DNA from: Microcaldota archaeon
GTDB lineage: Archaea; Micrarchaeota; Micrarchaeia; Micrarchaeales; CABMGC01
Direction of reading: 5' to 3'
Assembly (NCBI GenBank): GCA_021850705.1
Contig: JAJZKU010000004.1
Coordinates: forward strand, 1-60,256
DNA: 60,256 nt
The notes below the pieces were generated by a model. The model had not been told where the DNA came from. It did not search any database and was given only the letters and a program-made list of their open reading frames with translations. Shown here one piece after another: positions 37,696-47,046 of the stretch (positions within the stretch are counted from its first letter, which is position 1; every line of letters begins with the position of its first letter). The translations under genes were made by a program, and so were the position numbers.

Positions 37696-38499
37696 CTAAC
37701 CACCTACGGATGTAATATTCTTCTTTACTCTTTTCCACCAGAAGAACGCAAAGATGCCTAGTACTATGGCCCAAACTGTACCTACCAGTAACCCATTGAC
37801 TATGGCAGCAGGCGTGGCAGTCCCAAGAAATATTGATACTGGGAGATAGCCCATGTCCTGAAATGGCAGTGCATATACTATGTTGGAAAGATACTGGGGA
37901 AACATGCTTAGCGGCACCGTTCCTCCTGCTACGATGTATACAAGTATGCCTATCATATACCTTAACCCATAAACACGGGTCACAAATAGGGCAAGCGTTC
38001 CTATAAGGAAGCTGATTATGCCAAATACTGCGAAACCTACTGCAAGGGTGAGCAGTGCCAATGCTATGCTATATACGGTTATTGGAATATGCGCCACGAG
38101 CACAGCTATCAGCAGCAGTGGCAGCGAGAAGGTGGCAACTCCCACCATCATATTGCTAACAGATGCAATAAACAGATGCATCACATAATTTACAGGCCTT
38201 ATGATTATAGCAGTTATTGTCCCTTCAAGCACATCATTCTGAATGTAATAGGCGATGTTTGATTCAGCTATAGCATAGAAAGCGACGAAAAGGAAGAAAT
38301 ATGCGTATATGCCTTGCAACGTGAATCCTCCAATCTGTTTTGCTCCTGAGCTTTCAAAGAGTACTGTCCATACAAATATCATAAGCAGCGCGTAACCTAT
38401 GCTGAAGACCATTTCCAGTAAGAAGTCTGTCTTGTAATAAAAGACATCCTTCAGGTCTATCTTAAGCATGCCTATATACGGCTCCAGGTATCTATTCAT
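37696..38499 (-). CDS. ABC-2 type transporter permease
   Basis: ~6 TM segments; NDVLEGTITAIIIRPVNYVMHLF. Confidence 0.8.
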   Translation of the reverse strand: MNRYLEPYIGMLKIDLKDVFYYKTDFLLEMVFSIGYALLMIFVWTVLFESSGAKQIGGFTLQGIYAYFFLFVAFYAIAESNIAYYIQNDVLEGTITAIIIRPVNYVMHLFIASVSNMMVGVATFSLPLLLIAVLVAHIPITVYSIALALLTLAVGFAVFGIISFLIGTLALFVTRVYGLRYMIGILVYIVAGGTVPLSMFPQYLSNIVYALPFQDMGYLPVSIFLGTATPAAIVNGLLVGTVWAIVLGIFAFFWWKRVKKNITSVGG

Positions 38500-38505
38500 C
38501 TTCTA

Positions 38506-39489
38506 TCACTGCTTATCCATCTTCTTGTACAGCTTTGAGAGTACGAAGTTCAGCCCAGGCTCATATACCTTGTAATCAATGACATTGTCGCCCGAGAGCA
38601 TGCCTATGAATCCTTTGCTCTTCAATATCTTCCTGTTAACCTCCAGCTTTACGAAGTTGTCCGAACTCTCCAATATCTTTCCATACTTCCTGAATTCAGC
38701 TCCTGATGAGCTCCTAAGCTCAAGGTCTATCATGCGCTTGTCTCCAAAGAGATGCTCAAGCTTACTCCTAGGCCCGTCAAAGACCAGCCTGCCCTTGTTT
38801 ATGAGAATTACCTTCTCGGCCATGGTTATGTCTTCAACCAGATGCGTTGTTATCACGAAGGTCGTATTGTACCTCTTCTGCATGCTCAGGATCATGGAAC
38901 GGAGCGCAGTCTTTGAAGGCAGATCCACGCCTATCGTGGGCTCGTCAAGGAAGACTATCTTGGGCATATGCAGCACAGAGGCTACGAAGTTGCACTTCAT
39001 CTGCTCTCCAAGAGAGAGCGTCCTTACCGGCCTCCTGTACACCTTCTTCAGGTCCAGCATCTCCAGCAGCTCCTCCAGACGCTTCCTGTACTCCTTCTCA
39101 GGTATCCTATATATCGAGCGTATGAAGTCAAAGGTGTCTATTGCAGGCAGGTTCCAGTAGAGCTGCCCATGCGCTCCCAATACCACTCCTATCTGCGAAG
39201 CTATCCTTATCCTGTTCTCCCACGGGTCCACTCCCATTATCCTGACGCTTCCGCTGTCTGGGTGCAGTATCCCTGTCATTGTCTTTATCAGCGTGGACTT
39301 CCCGCTTCCGTTCCTTCCCAGCAGTGCCACTATCTCTCCCTCATTCACAGAGAAGCTCAGGCCGTCAAGGGCCGTCTTGTTGTAGCTCTTGCGTATCAGC
39401 TTCGCCAAAAAGCCGCCGTTCTTCCTGTGTTCATGGGTTCTGAACCTCTTCTTCACATCCTTTACTTCTATTATCTTCTCCATAAGCAT
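38506..39489 (-). CDS. ABC transporter ATP-binding protein
   Basis: LLGRNGSGKSTLIKTMTG, LSLGEQMKCNFV, IVFLDEPTIGVD. Confidence 0.93.
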   Translation of the reverse strand: MLMEKIIEVKDVKKRFRTHEHRKNGGFLAKLIRKSYNKTALDGLSFSVNEGEIVALLGRNGSGKSTLIKTMTGILHPDSGSVRIMGVDPWENRIRIASQIGVVLGAHGQLYWNLPAIDTFDFIRSIYRIPEKEYRKRLEELLEMLDLKKVYRRPVRTLSLGEQMKCNFVASVLHMPKIVFLDEPTIGVDLPSKTALRSMILSMQKRYNTTFVITTHLVEDITMAEKVILINKGRLVFDGPRSKLEHLFGDKRMIDLELRSSSGAEFRKYGKILESSDNFVKLEVNRKILKSKGFIGMLSGDNVIDYKVYEPGLNFVLSKLYKKMDKQ

Positions 39490-39730
39490 GAATTTGGGAT
39501 ATCCCTTGCCGTATAACGATAAACATCATTGACGCTCCGCAGTCTTTAAAGAGTACAAGAAGAAGATCGTTTGATAGGACTGTTGCTGCGCTAGTAGGTT
39601 TGCCATTACAGATACAGCATTTCGCGCATATCAAACACCGTTGAATAACCTTAGACATTGATGATTTATATACTTTTCTGTCTTTCCCGATTCATATTTT
39701 AAAGTAAAACTCTATATACCTGCGTATCAT

Positions 39731-40219
39731 AATTAATTTGTGGAGAAATGGTACGGCAAAATACCTCTGGAGAGGTGCACAAAAAACCAGCAGATAATAA
39801 ACAAAAATACACCTTCACCTTCAAATCTGGAGACAGTGTAAGAATAAAATGAGATTCATTCTGGAGAGAGAGGGAGAAGACAGCCGAGATATGGGACATT
39901 TTATGCTCGAACTGCAGGTCAAAGGTACTTCTGTACCAGAAAGACGGGAGGGGCAAGCTACACCGGTGTTATCTCAACAGGATACTCGACCCTCCATCAT
40001 ATGCAGAGTTGCAGGATAATGTAAAAATAACAAAGGAAAACATGCCTGTTTTAATATGCAGAAAATGCCAACAAACCATCGGTTATCCAATGATGCACAG
40101 AGAAGGAAGGCTTGCCTACTTCCTGCTTAATGGTAAATGGACAAAGCAGAAAAGTGATATAATTGGAAGATAATTGAAGGAAATCTAAATAACGCATTCT
40201 GGCCTCATTGTTTAAGGAG
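39731..40219 (+). repeat. 489 bp direct repeat, copy 1
   Basis: Near-identical by eye to 44487-44975 (aattaatttgtggagaaatgg ... cattgtttaaggag), only a few mismatches. Confidence 0.93.
39748..40173 (+). pseudogene. zinc-ribbon-like protein gene inactivated by internal TGA (copy 1)
   Basis: Same frame as 44504-44929 but codon 35 is TGA at 39850-39852 where copy 2 has CGG. Confidence 0.85.
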
Positions 40220-40373
40220 AGGCAAAGAAGAGATTATGATACGAGAAATGAGTGCCTAAACACAACACAATGTTACTAGAATTAAGTGCATATGCGCATC
40301 GCACTTATATTATTAAAAAGATCTTTAGAAACAATCTTATATGAAAAATGATTAAGAATGAAGATGTATTGAT

Positions 40374-41573
40374 ATGAAAAAAATGCCTCTTGAGTATAAA
40401 TTTTTTATATTTTACAATACACTCTCAGTTCTGGACATGTATTTTGCCCACTGGAACAGAGTTCCTAGTCTAAACGTTGAAAAACTGCGAAAAGAGTATA
40501 CTAAAGCAGTAAAAAATTCTAAGAACAGATACGAGTTTTTTCTTGTTATGTCCAGCATGATGGCAAGGCTAAGAAACAGGCATACCTGGTACACTGACAG
40601 AAAAATATGGCAGGATTACGGTATGGGGGTGGGATTCAATGCCATATATCACGATAAACTTAGAAAGTGGATAATCACATCAAGCGAAAACCGTAAGCTC
40701 CCTATAGGCAGTGTGATAACAAAAGTAAATGGCATCTCTACTAATAAATTTTTTAACAGCAAGAAAAAATATATCCCTGCTTCAAACGAACGTGCTGCCA
40801 GAAACAACTTATTCTCTTTTGGCCCATATTTACCAAAATCTATGGATATAGAACTAAACAATAAGACCAAGGTTCATATAAACAGAACCAAATTCACCAA
40901 CACTCCCAAAGAACATACTTCCTGCAAGGTATTCAAAAATAAGATCGGCTATATTAAAATACCGAGTTTTACCGGACATAAATTCGAAAAAGCAGCCTTG
41001 AATTGCTTGAATAAAATGAATGGACTTCGTACCATCATAATAGATCTGAGAGATAATGATGGTGGAAGTACACCTTGGAATCTGCTAAAAAAACTTATAA
41101 ATAAGAAATGGGAAAGCCCAGTGTATTTTGAAGTGGTAACTCCAACTGCGCTTGAGAGGCAGCATTCAAATATCAACAAGTATAGCCAAAATGGTTACTA
41201 TATTGATAAAAATAGGATATACAAGAAAAATAATTATGTTTATACTTCATGGAAAGATGCATTCAAGGGAAAACTCATAATATTAACAAACGAATCAACC
41301 TTATCTGCTGCCGAGGACTTTTTGATACCGTTAAAATATTATAAAAGAGCAATAATAATTGGCAGTAGAACTAATGGCAGCGATGGGGATGTGTTTTTTC
41401 ACGATCTTGACAAAGATATCTTTATAGGCGTAGGGTGCGCTTCTGTCAGATTCCCAGATGGTAAAAGAATTGAAGGATTTGGTATATCTCCAGACATAGA
41501 AGTATATCCAAAGCTAACAGATATTAGAAGTAAAACAGACGTTGTCTTAAAAAGAGCCTTGGAAATGGCATAA
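40374..41573 (+). CDS. S41-family (tail-specific/tricorn-type) peptidase
   Basis: TIIIDLRDNDGGST, LIILTNESTLSAAEDFLIPLKYYKRAIIIGSRTNGSDG. Confidence 0.85.
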   Translation: MKKMPLEYKFFIFYNTLSVLDMYFAHWNRVPSLNVEKLRKEYTKAVKNSKNRYEFFLVMSSMMARLRNRHTWYTDRKIWQDYGMGVGFNAIYHDKLRKWIITSSENRKLPIGSVITKVNGISTNKFFNSKKKYIPASNERAARNNLFSFGPYLPKSMDIELNNKTKVHINRTKFTNTPKEHTSCKVFKNKIGYIKIPSFTGHKFEKAALNCLNKMNGLRTIIIDLRDNDGGSTPWNLLKKLINKKWESPVYFEVVTPTALERQHSNINKYSQNGYYIDKNRIYKKNNYVYTSWKDAFKGKLIILTNESTLSAAEDFLIPLKYYKRAIIIGSRTNGSDGDVFFHDLDKDIFIGVGCASVRFPDGKRIEGFGISPDIEVYPKLTDIRSKTDVVLKRALEMA

Positions 41574-41625
41574 TGCCATTTAATTCATAATGCCGATTAA
41601 GGATGGACACGCATAACAAGCAGTA

Positions 41626-42252
41626 TTGTTGGTAAAAATGCCCTTATCAAGAAAAACACCAGACAAACAGATCGCTAAGCTTTCAATAAATATATCATCT
41701 ATGCCTAAAGAAGCCATAGATGAGATTTGGTTTAGGGCAGGGATAATATACAAAGATCCTGAGGATAACAATGCATTGCCTGATAATGTTATAATGCAGA
41801 TTAAAAAATCCGAAAGTACTGCCTATCCGATTGTTGAAAAACTGTGTTTGGAAAAAGGTAAGGCCACAGTTGAAAAATTAGCAGATCAGGTAGAAAGATT
41901 AGATTATATAGGAAATGCTGGAATTAGCAGAAAGATACTGTCCCGTAAAACCTTCACAAATCTTTCAAGCGAGACGATAACAAAGAAGGAGCTGGCAGAT
42001 ATGGCTAAAAGAATACGCAATCTGCCTGAAAAGAAGATAGACGAGTTATGGGCTTCCCTTGGATTCATATATACAAATAAAGGGAATAACAAGGCTATGT
42101 CAAATACCACTATCAGACTCATAAAGAAGTCAAAAGAAAACGCAGAATACGAAACTCTTAGCTTCTTTGATGAAACCCATATAAATGATATAATAAAAGA
42201 GTTGCAAAGAATCCAGAACTCAATAAAGAAGAACAGTCCAAAGAAATCTTAA
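41626..42252 (+). CDS. hypothetical protein with internally duplicated domain
   Basis: Repeat halves KEAIDEIWFRAGIIYKDPEDNNALPDNVIMQIKKS and EKKIDELWASLGFIYTNKGNNKAMSNTTIRLIKKS; TTG 41626 or ATG 41638 start. Confidence 0.65.
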   Translation: MLVKMPLSRKTPDKQIAKLSINISSMPKEAIDEIWFRAGIIYKDPEDNNALPDNVIMQIKKSESTAYPIVEKLCLEKGKATVEKLADQVERLDYIGNAGISRKILSRKTFTNLSSETITKKELADMAKRIRNLPEKKIDELWASLGFIYTNKGNNKAMSNTTIRLIKKSKENAEYETLSFFDETHINDIIKELQRIQNSIKKNSPKKS

Positions 42253-42354
42253 ACAGCCTATCAATTTTGTATTCAGTCTCCTCATCTGAAGATTGCAACA
42301 TAATTAACATTAATGATTAAGACAATTACTATGATAACATTAAAGATAGTCTAT

Positions 42355-42567
42355 CTACTTCCTTCTTACTGATGCCAGCTCCTTAATTTCTCCACTCTTA
42401 AATGCTCTGGCTATCTGATTAAATTCAGACACAGTCATATTTGCTTTATTTCCTGCTCTATCAATCAGACTTACAGTTTGCTTCTGTTCGTCTAAAACAA
42501 ACTTAGGACAGTTGTCCCCAACTTTAGATCCTTCCTTTCCATCTACGTCGTATATCATTTTTTCCAT
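42355..42567 (-). CDS. DUF397-like small protein (tentative)
   Basis: CPKFVLDEQKQTVSLIDRAGNKANMTVSEFNQIARAFKSGEI resembles DUF397 pattern. Confidence 0.45.
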   Translation of the reverse strand: MEKMIYDVDGKEGSKVGDNCPKFVLDEQKQTVSLIDRAGNKANMTVSEFNQIARAFKSGEIKELASVRRK

Positions 42568-42590
42568 ATTTCCACCTAAATAAGTATTAC

Positions 42591-43160
42591 TTAACCTAAA
42601 TTAATATCATTATCCCTCAAAAACTTCTGCATTGGTATTCCAATATGCAATAGCTTATCTTTTAGTTCCAAATATCTTGATACTTCTGAATATCTTTTTA
42701 TTGGATTACTTCTAGACAAAAGATGACCTTCTGAATCATAGTTCATAAGCATTACAGTACTAGAATCAAACATCCAATAATCACTAAAACCTTTTATTAA
42801 ATCTGATACATTCTTTCGTTCAATAAATAGAAACTTTTCACCTTTCTGTTCTGCAAATAAGGACCCATACTTAATTCCAAATTTAATATAATCACTCATC
42901 GGCAAGTCAAGTACTTGTATATCCACTATAGATACTCCCCTTTTGACTGTCTGCTCAGCCTTAGACAGCCATTCATTAAATCCAGACACTTCTTTAAAAA
43001 CATCTACTGGCTTACCTTGCTTGTATTTGTTAAATGCTCCAATTTCATAGTCTATGCTATAAATATTTAAAAGTTCTAATCTAAAAATCTCAACTTTCGC
43101 TTCAGACCACAAATCGCTGAATGTTTTAACAGAATTGACTCTAGGTTTTACCTTCTCCAT
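42591..43160 (-). CDS. DUF6879-like protein
   Basis: FRLELLNIYSI...VKRGVSIVDIQVLDLPMSDYIKFGIKY...DYWMFDSSTVMLMNYDSEGHLL. Confidence 0.6.
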   Translation of the reverse strand: MEKVKPRVNSVKTFSDLWSEAKVEIFRLELLNIYSIDYEIGAFNKYKQGKPVDVFKEVSGFNEWLSKAEQTVKRGVSIVDIQVLDLPMSDYIKFGIKYGSLFAEQKGEKFLFIERKNVSDLIKGFSDYWMFDSSTVMLMNYDSEGHLLSRSNPIKRYSEVSRYLELKDKLLHIGIPMQKFLRDNDINLG

Positions 43161-43180
43161 AAAAATATTGAGCCACTATA

Positions 43181-44254
43181 TTATTTATATGTTACGAATT
43201 TAATCGGTTTTTTACTGATTGCTTCCATTTCACATCTCCATTTTACGTAACTGTTTGTATTAAATGGCCACATTCCAGTTATCAACTCCGTCAACATACA
43301 TTGCTCTACATACGGATACTCATTATGCCATGCTTTTTTTAGGAATTCAGGTCCTGTCTCATTAAGGCAAACGCCATCTTTAAAATTACAAAAATACACT
43401 GCATCAAAATATCCTGTCGTATCACATACTACAGAATAATCTGAAGTAACTTGCCCTTCACTTTTAGAACCAATTACTTTGTAAAGAAAAGGCAATAATG
43501 ACATTTTATGATGATTTTCATTTGGTATAATTACTTCTGCATAAAATAGAAATATTCGCTTATCTGGATTTTGTACACACATTCTAAAACCCTTTATTAT
43601 GCCCTTTTCAACCAATTTATTAATTGCATATATTACCCTCATTTTGGATACTCCTGTTGCTGCTGCCAACTCTCCTAATCTTATTCTGGAATTATCAAGC
43701 AATTTTGTCAATATTAATTTTTCCACTTTATTTATACGCTCAACTTTGGCCCTTGTAATTAACGTACTCTTCACTGGCATGAATCCTTCAACCATATCAT
43801 TAAGCGTCACGGTCTTTACCCTTGGCTTATAAAAAGACAAGCCAACTCTAAACGCAAATTCCCAATGCTTATATTTAACATAGTCCATCCCCACTATATG
43901 TATAATAAGATCAAAATCTCCTGTTGCAAGATATGCGTTCTGAACAAACGGATCTTTCCCAAGGACCTTCTTTAAAAGAGCTATATCGGGAACTCTTTCC
44001 TGAAACTTTATTGCAATTATTCTAGGCTCTGAGAAACCAAGAAGGTTTGTATCTACGTCTAATGTATACTTAAGATTATACTTCTCTTCACACTCCTTAA
44101 GGCATTTGGAAAGCGTATGGTGGGATATTCCTAGCTTGCGCTCAAGCTCCTTTATGGAAACCCTTGAATTAAGGTAAAGCTCCTTAAGCAGTTCATGAGG
44201 AAGTTTTTCCTCTATTCTCTTCCTCTGATAAGATGATGCTGACATGTTATACAC
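43181..44254 (-). CDS. two-module Lrp/AsnC-like HTH regulator
   Basis: HTH1 RVSIKELERKLGISHHTLSKCLKECEEKYNLKY; HTH2 RIRLGELAAATGVSKMRVIYAINKLVEKGIIKG. Confidence 0.72.
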   Translation of the reverse strand: MYNMSASSYQRKRIEEKLPHELLKELYLNSRVSIKELERKLGISHHTLSKCLKECEEKYNLKYTLDVDTNLLGFSEPRIIAIKFQERVPDIALLKKVLGKDPFVQNAYLATGDFDLIIHIVGMDYVKYKHWEFAFRVGLSFYKPRVKTVTLNDMVEGFMPVKSTLITRAKVERINKVEKLILTKLLDNSRIRLGELAAATGVSKMRVIYAINKLVEKGIIKGFRMCVQNPDKRIFLFYAEVIIPNENHHKMSLLPFLYKVIGSKSEGQVTSDYSVVCDTTGYFDAVYFCNFKDGVCLNETGPEFLKKAWHNEYPYVEQCMLTELITGMWPFNTNSYVKWRCEMEAISKKPIKFVTYK

Positions 44255-44390
44255 AAAATTAAACTATTTGTTATATTATTTTAAATTATAATACAATATA
44301 TTACAAATTATATAATATTTTATGCTATATATTTTATTTCTTGCAATAAGTATTTAAATCATGCATGTGCAAGCCTGTACTGGTGGTGAA

Positions 44391-44492
44391 ATGGCGGGCA
44401 TGCAAGCTGTAAAGAAAATTGATCAGTGCATGCTAGTTAAAACCCTATCCAACCCAGCTGCTGGATTTTCCAGCAGCTTTATGCTAAATTAA
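44391..44492 (+). CDS. possible small ORF (33 aa) whose stop lies in repeat copy 2
   Basis: tggtggtgaa-ATG; MAGMQAVKKIDQCMLVKTLSNPAAGFSSSFMLN*. Confidence 0.35.
   Translation: MAGMQAVKKIDQCMLVKTLSNPAAGFSSSFMLN
44456..44478 (+). other. perfect hairpin immediately upstream of repeat copy 2
   Basis: agctgctgga ttt tccagcagct: 10-bp arms, 3-nt loop. Confidence 0.7.
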
Positions 44493-44975
44493 TTTGTGGA
44501 GAAATGGTACGGCAAAATACCTCCGGAGAGGTGCACAAAAAACCAGCAGATAATAAACAAAAATACACATTCACCTTCAAATCTGGAGACAGTGTAAGAA
44601 TAAAACGGGATTCATTCTGGAGAGAGAGGGAAAAGACAGCCGAGATGTGGGACATTTTATGCTCGAACTGCAGGTCAAAGGTACTTCTGTACCAGAAAGA
44701 CGGGAGGGGCAAGCTACACCGGTGTTATCTCAACAGGATACTCGACCCTCCATCATATGCAGAGTTGCAGGATAATGTAAAAATAACAAAGGAAAACATG
44801 CCTGTTTTAATATGCAGAAAATGCCAACAAACCATCGGTTATCCAATGATGCACAGAGAAGGAAGGCTTGCCTACTTCCTGCTTAATGGTAAATGGACAA
44901 AGCAGAAAAGTGATATAATTGGAAGATAATTGAAGGAAATCTAAATAACGCATTCTGGCCTCATTGTTTAAGGAG
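44487..44975 (+). repeat. 489 bp direct repeat, copy 2
   Basis: See copy 1 at 39731-40219. Confidence 0.93.
44504..44929 (+). CDS. zinc-ribbon-like protein (intact copy 2)
   Basis: LCSNCRSKV...LICRKCQQTIGYPMMHREGRLAYFLL; two CxxC knuckles. Confidence 0.7.
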   Translation: MVRQNTSGEVHKKPADNKQKYTFTFKSGDSVRIKRDSFWREREKTAEMWDILCSNCRSKVLLYQKDGRGKLHRCYLNRILDPPSYAELQDNVKITKENMPVLICRKCQQTIGYPMMHREGRLAYFLLNGKWTKQKSDIIGR

Positions 44976-44983
44976 GTGAAAGC

Positions 44984-45013
44984 ATGAATAAACATTTATT
45001 AAAAAAGAGCTAA
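44984..45013 (+). CDS. possible leader mini-ORF MNKHLLKKS
   Basis: ggaggtgaaagc-ATG; 9 codons + TAA, 5 nt before the ATG of the PEP-synthase-like gene. Confidence 0.35.
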   Translation: MNKHLLKKS

Positions 45014-45018
45014 ACTAT

Positions 45019-47046
45019 ATGGTTGGAGATGAACATAATAACAATAATCTAGGTGGTTTATTGCGATCTGAAAATTATATATATTTTAGAAATACTGAAG
45101 AACCGCGCATTGATGATTTAGGTGGAAAGGGATATGGGCTTGCTAAGTTACAAAATGCAGGGTTCAACGTTCCAAAATTTTTTATAATCACGACTTCTGC
45201 ATTAGAAAAATTATTAGAGTCAAATAACTCTTCTTTGGACAACTTATATAAGTACAAAGAAGACTTCTCCTCTAAGATAATGGGGATGAAGTTTCCAGAC
45301 GACCTTAGATCAAGTATAATTGGCACATATAAAGATATGTTCGGCAATGAACCGGTTGCAGTAAGAAGTTCTGCCACAATAGAAGATACGGAAAAAGATA
45401 GCATGGCAGGCAGGTTCGAGACTATTCTTAATGCAAATGAGAGCAATATGCTAGACTCGGTTAAAAAAGTGTATTGTTCATTGGTAAAAATCTGTAAAGA
45501 TTCTGGAATAAAATCTTCAATGGCGGTAGTTGTACAAAAACAAGTTTTTCCAAAGAAAAGCGGCGTTGCGTTTGTTGATAACGAGAAAACAGTTATAAAT
45601 GCAGTAATAGGCCACCCAGGTCTTTTAGTATCCGGAATGGAAAGCGGTGATACCTGCGTTATAGATAACGGCGGGAAATACTCTTCGATATATAAGCCAC
45701 AAAAAAGATTAACTATAAATGGGGATAATACAGAAGATATTCCTAAAATAATATCAACAAAACAAAAAATATCCAAATTCGAGGCTATAGAAATTGCAAG
45801 CACCTCAAAAAAGGTAATGGAGTCATTAGGAAAGCCTCAGGATATAGAATGGTGTTTTGCTAATAACGAATTATTCATACTTCAAGCTAGACCTATAACC
45901 AAGACAGTAGATATTCCAAAGGGCTCTTCTTCTATAGGTCTACTGCCAGTATCTATCGGGATAGCAGAGGGCATTCCATGGTCAAAAGTTGACCAGATAC
46001 CTGAAAATGATGTTATACTAACTGTTCCTTATCTAGAATTGAGCGATGCGGATAAGTTAGTGAATAATCCAAACATAAAAGGGATCATAACAGAATTTGG
46101 AGGCATGTTGTCACACGAAGCAATACTTGCAAGAGAAAAAGGCATACCATATCTGGCAGGTTTCAGAAGTCCTTCAGCAATACTGGCTGGTGTATCGCAT
46201 TTAAAATTAGATACCCAGAAAATAAGCATAATTGCAGACGGTAAAGAGATGATAATATCGGAACCAGAAAGTTACATGTGGCTAGACAAGAATTTTGATA
46301 ATCTCCACAATATACTGTACAAAAATAACGATTACGGCCTGCTGGTAAGAAATATTGGCAGATTTATCATAGTATACCGGGATATTAAAACAAAAGAGGA
46401 TATGGAAAACGTTGAACACGCAATAAAAGATTGCAATGCCTTCGGTAACGATTTTATATTGGTATTTGAGACAAACGATAGAACCTTAACAGCTATGCGC
46501 ATGCTAAATATAAATCCTCTAAATTCTGAACCATTGATATATTCAAATCTAAAGAGCATGGAGAAAGCCGTAAGCGAGTTTAATGTTGAACTATTAAACA
46601 AAGCATATTCAAAATCTAAAAGTGATTTCTTTTCATGTGCAGAACAATCTATAAAAGACTATGAATTATATAAAGGCAGTAAAACCGATGAGAATCTTAA
46701 AAAAGTATCTAAATCAGTATTGATGGCAGAAGGTGCTTACAGGGCGATAAGATCGATGACTGATTATTATGAGTATTCGTTGGGAAACCTTATAACAAAA
46801 AATGAGGGAAGACTAATAACCGACATTGAATTGTACAAACTAAAAACCAAATACGAAGAAAAGTACCCTAATATAAAAGAAACAAGTCTAAAGCTACAGG
46901 AAATATTAGAAGACGTTGACAGATCACAATATACTAATGCTGGCAATCAGTCATCATATACTGATATTGCTAAAAATGTTTTAAGCGATTTACAGAAAAA
47001 ACTAAGTGAAGATAAATTCAAACGCACAATATTATATCTGGACTAG
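45019..47046 (+). CDS. PEP synthase-like protein (ATP-grasp + phosphohistidine swivel), no PEP-binding barrel
   Basis: LGGKGYGLAKLQNAGFNVPKFFIIT, VAVRSSATIEDTEKDSMAGRFET, TEFGGMLSHEAILAREKGIPYLAGF. Confidence 0.85.
   Translation: MVGDEHNNNNLGGLLRSENYIYFRNTEEPRIDDLGGKGYGLAKLQNAGFNVPKFFIITTSALEKLLESNNSSLDNLYKYKEDFSSKIMGMKFPDDLRSSIIGTYKDMFGNEPVAVRSSATIEDTEKDSMAGRFETILNANESNMLDSVKKVYCSLVKICKDSGIKSSMAVVVQKQVFPKKSGVAFVDNEKTVINAVIGHPGLLVSGMESGDTCVIDNGGKYSSIYKPQKRLTINGDNTEDIPKIISTKQKISKFEAIEIASTSKKVMESLGKPQDIEWCFANNELFILQARPITKTVDIPKGSSSIGLLPVSIGIAEGIPWSKVDQIPENDVILTVPYLELSDADKLVNNPNIKGIITEFGGMLSHEAILAREKGIPYLAGFRSPSAILAGVSHLKLDTQKISIIADGKEMIISEPESYMWLDKNFDNLHNILYKNNDYGLLVRNIGRFIIVYRDIKTKEDMENVEHAIKDCNAFGNDFILVFETNDRTLTAMRMLNINPLNSEPLIYSNLKSMEKAVSEFNVELLNKAYSKSKSDFFSCAEQSIKDYELYKGSKTDENLKKVSKSVLMAEGAYRAIRSMTDYYEYSLGNLITKNEGRLITDIELYKLKTKYEEKYPNIKETSLKLQEILEDVDRSQYTNAGNQSSYTDIAKNVLSDLQKKLSEDKFKRTILYLD

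Noticed and set aside
36907-39489. ABC-2 exporter operon as unusual
   Set aside because: Common ATPase plus two permeases arrangement; nothing beyond ordinary seen.
39731-44975. Repeat pair as a CRISPR-like or IS element with transposase
   Set aside because: Only two long copies, no spacers, no terminal inverted repeats and no transposase ORF between or inside; kept only as a direct repeat.
45075-45803. Minus-strand 242-aa ORF
   Set aside because: Antisense to the PEP-synthase-like gene with recognisable ATP-binding motifs.
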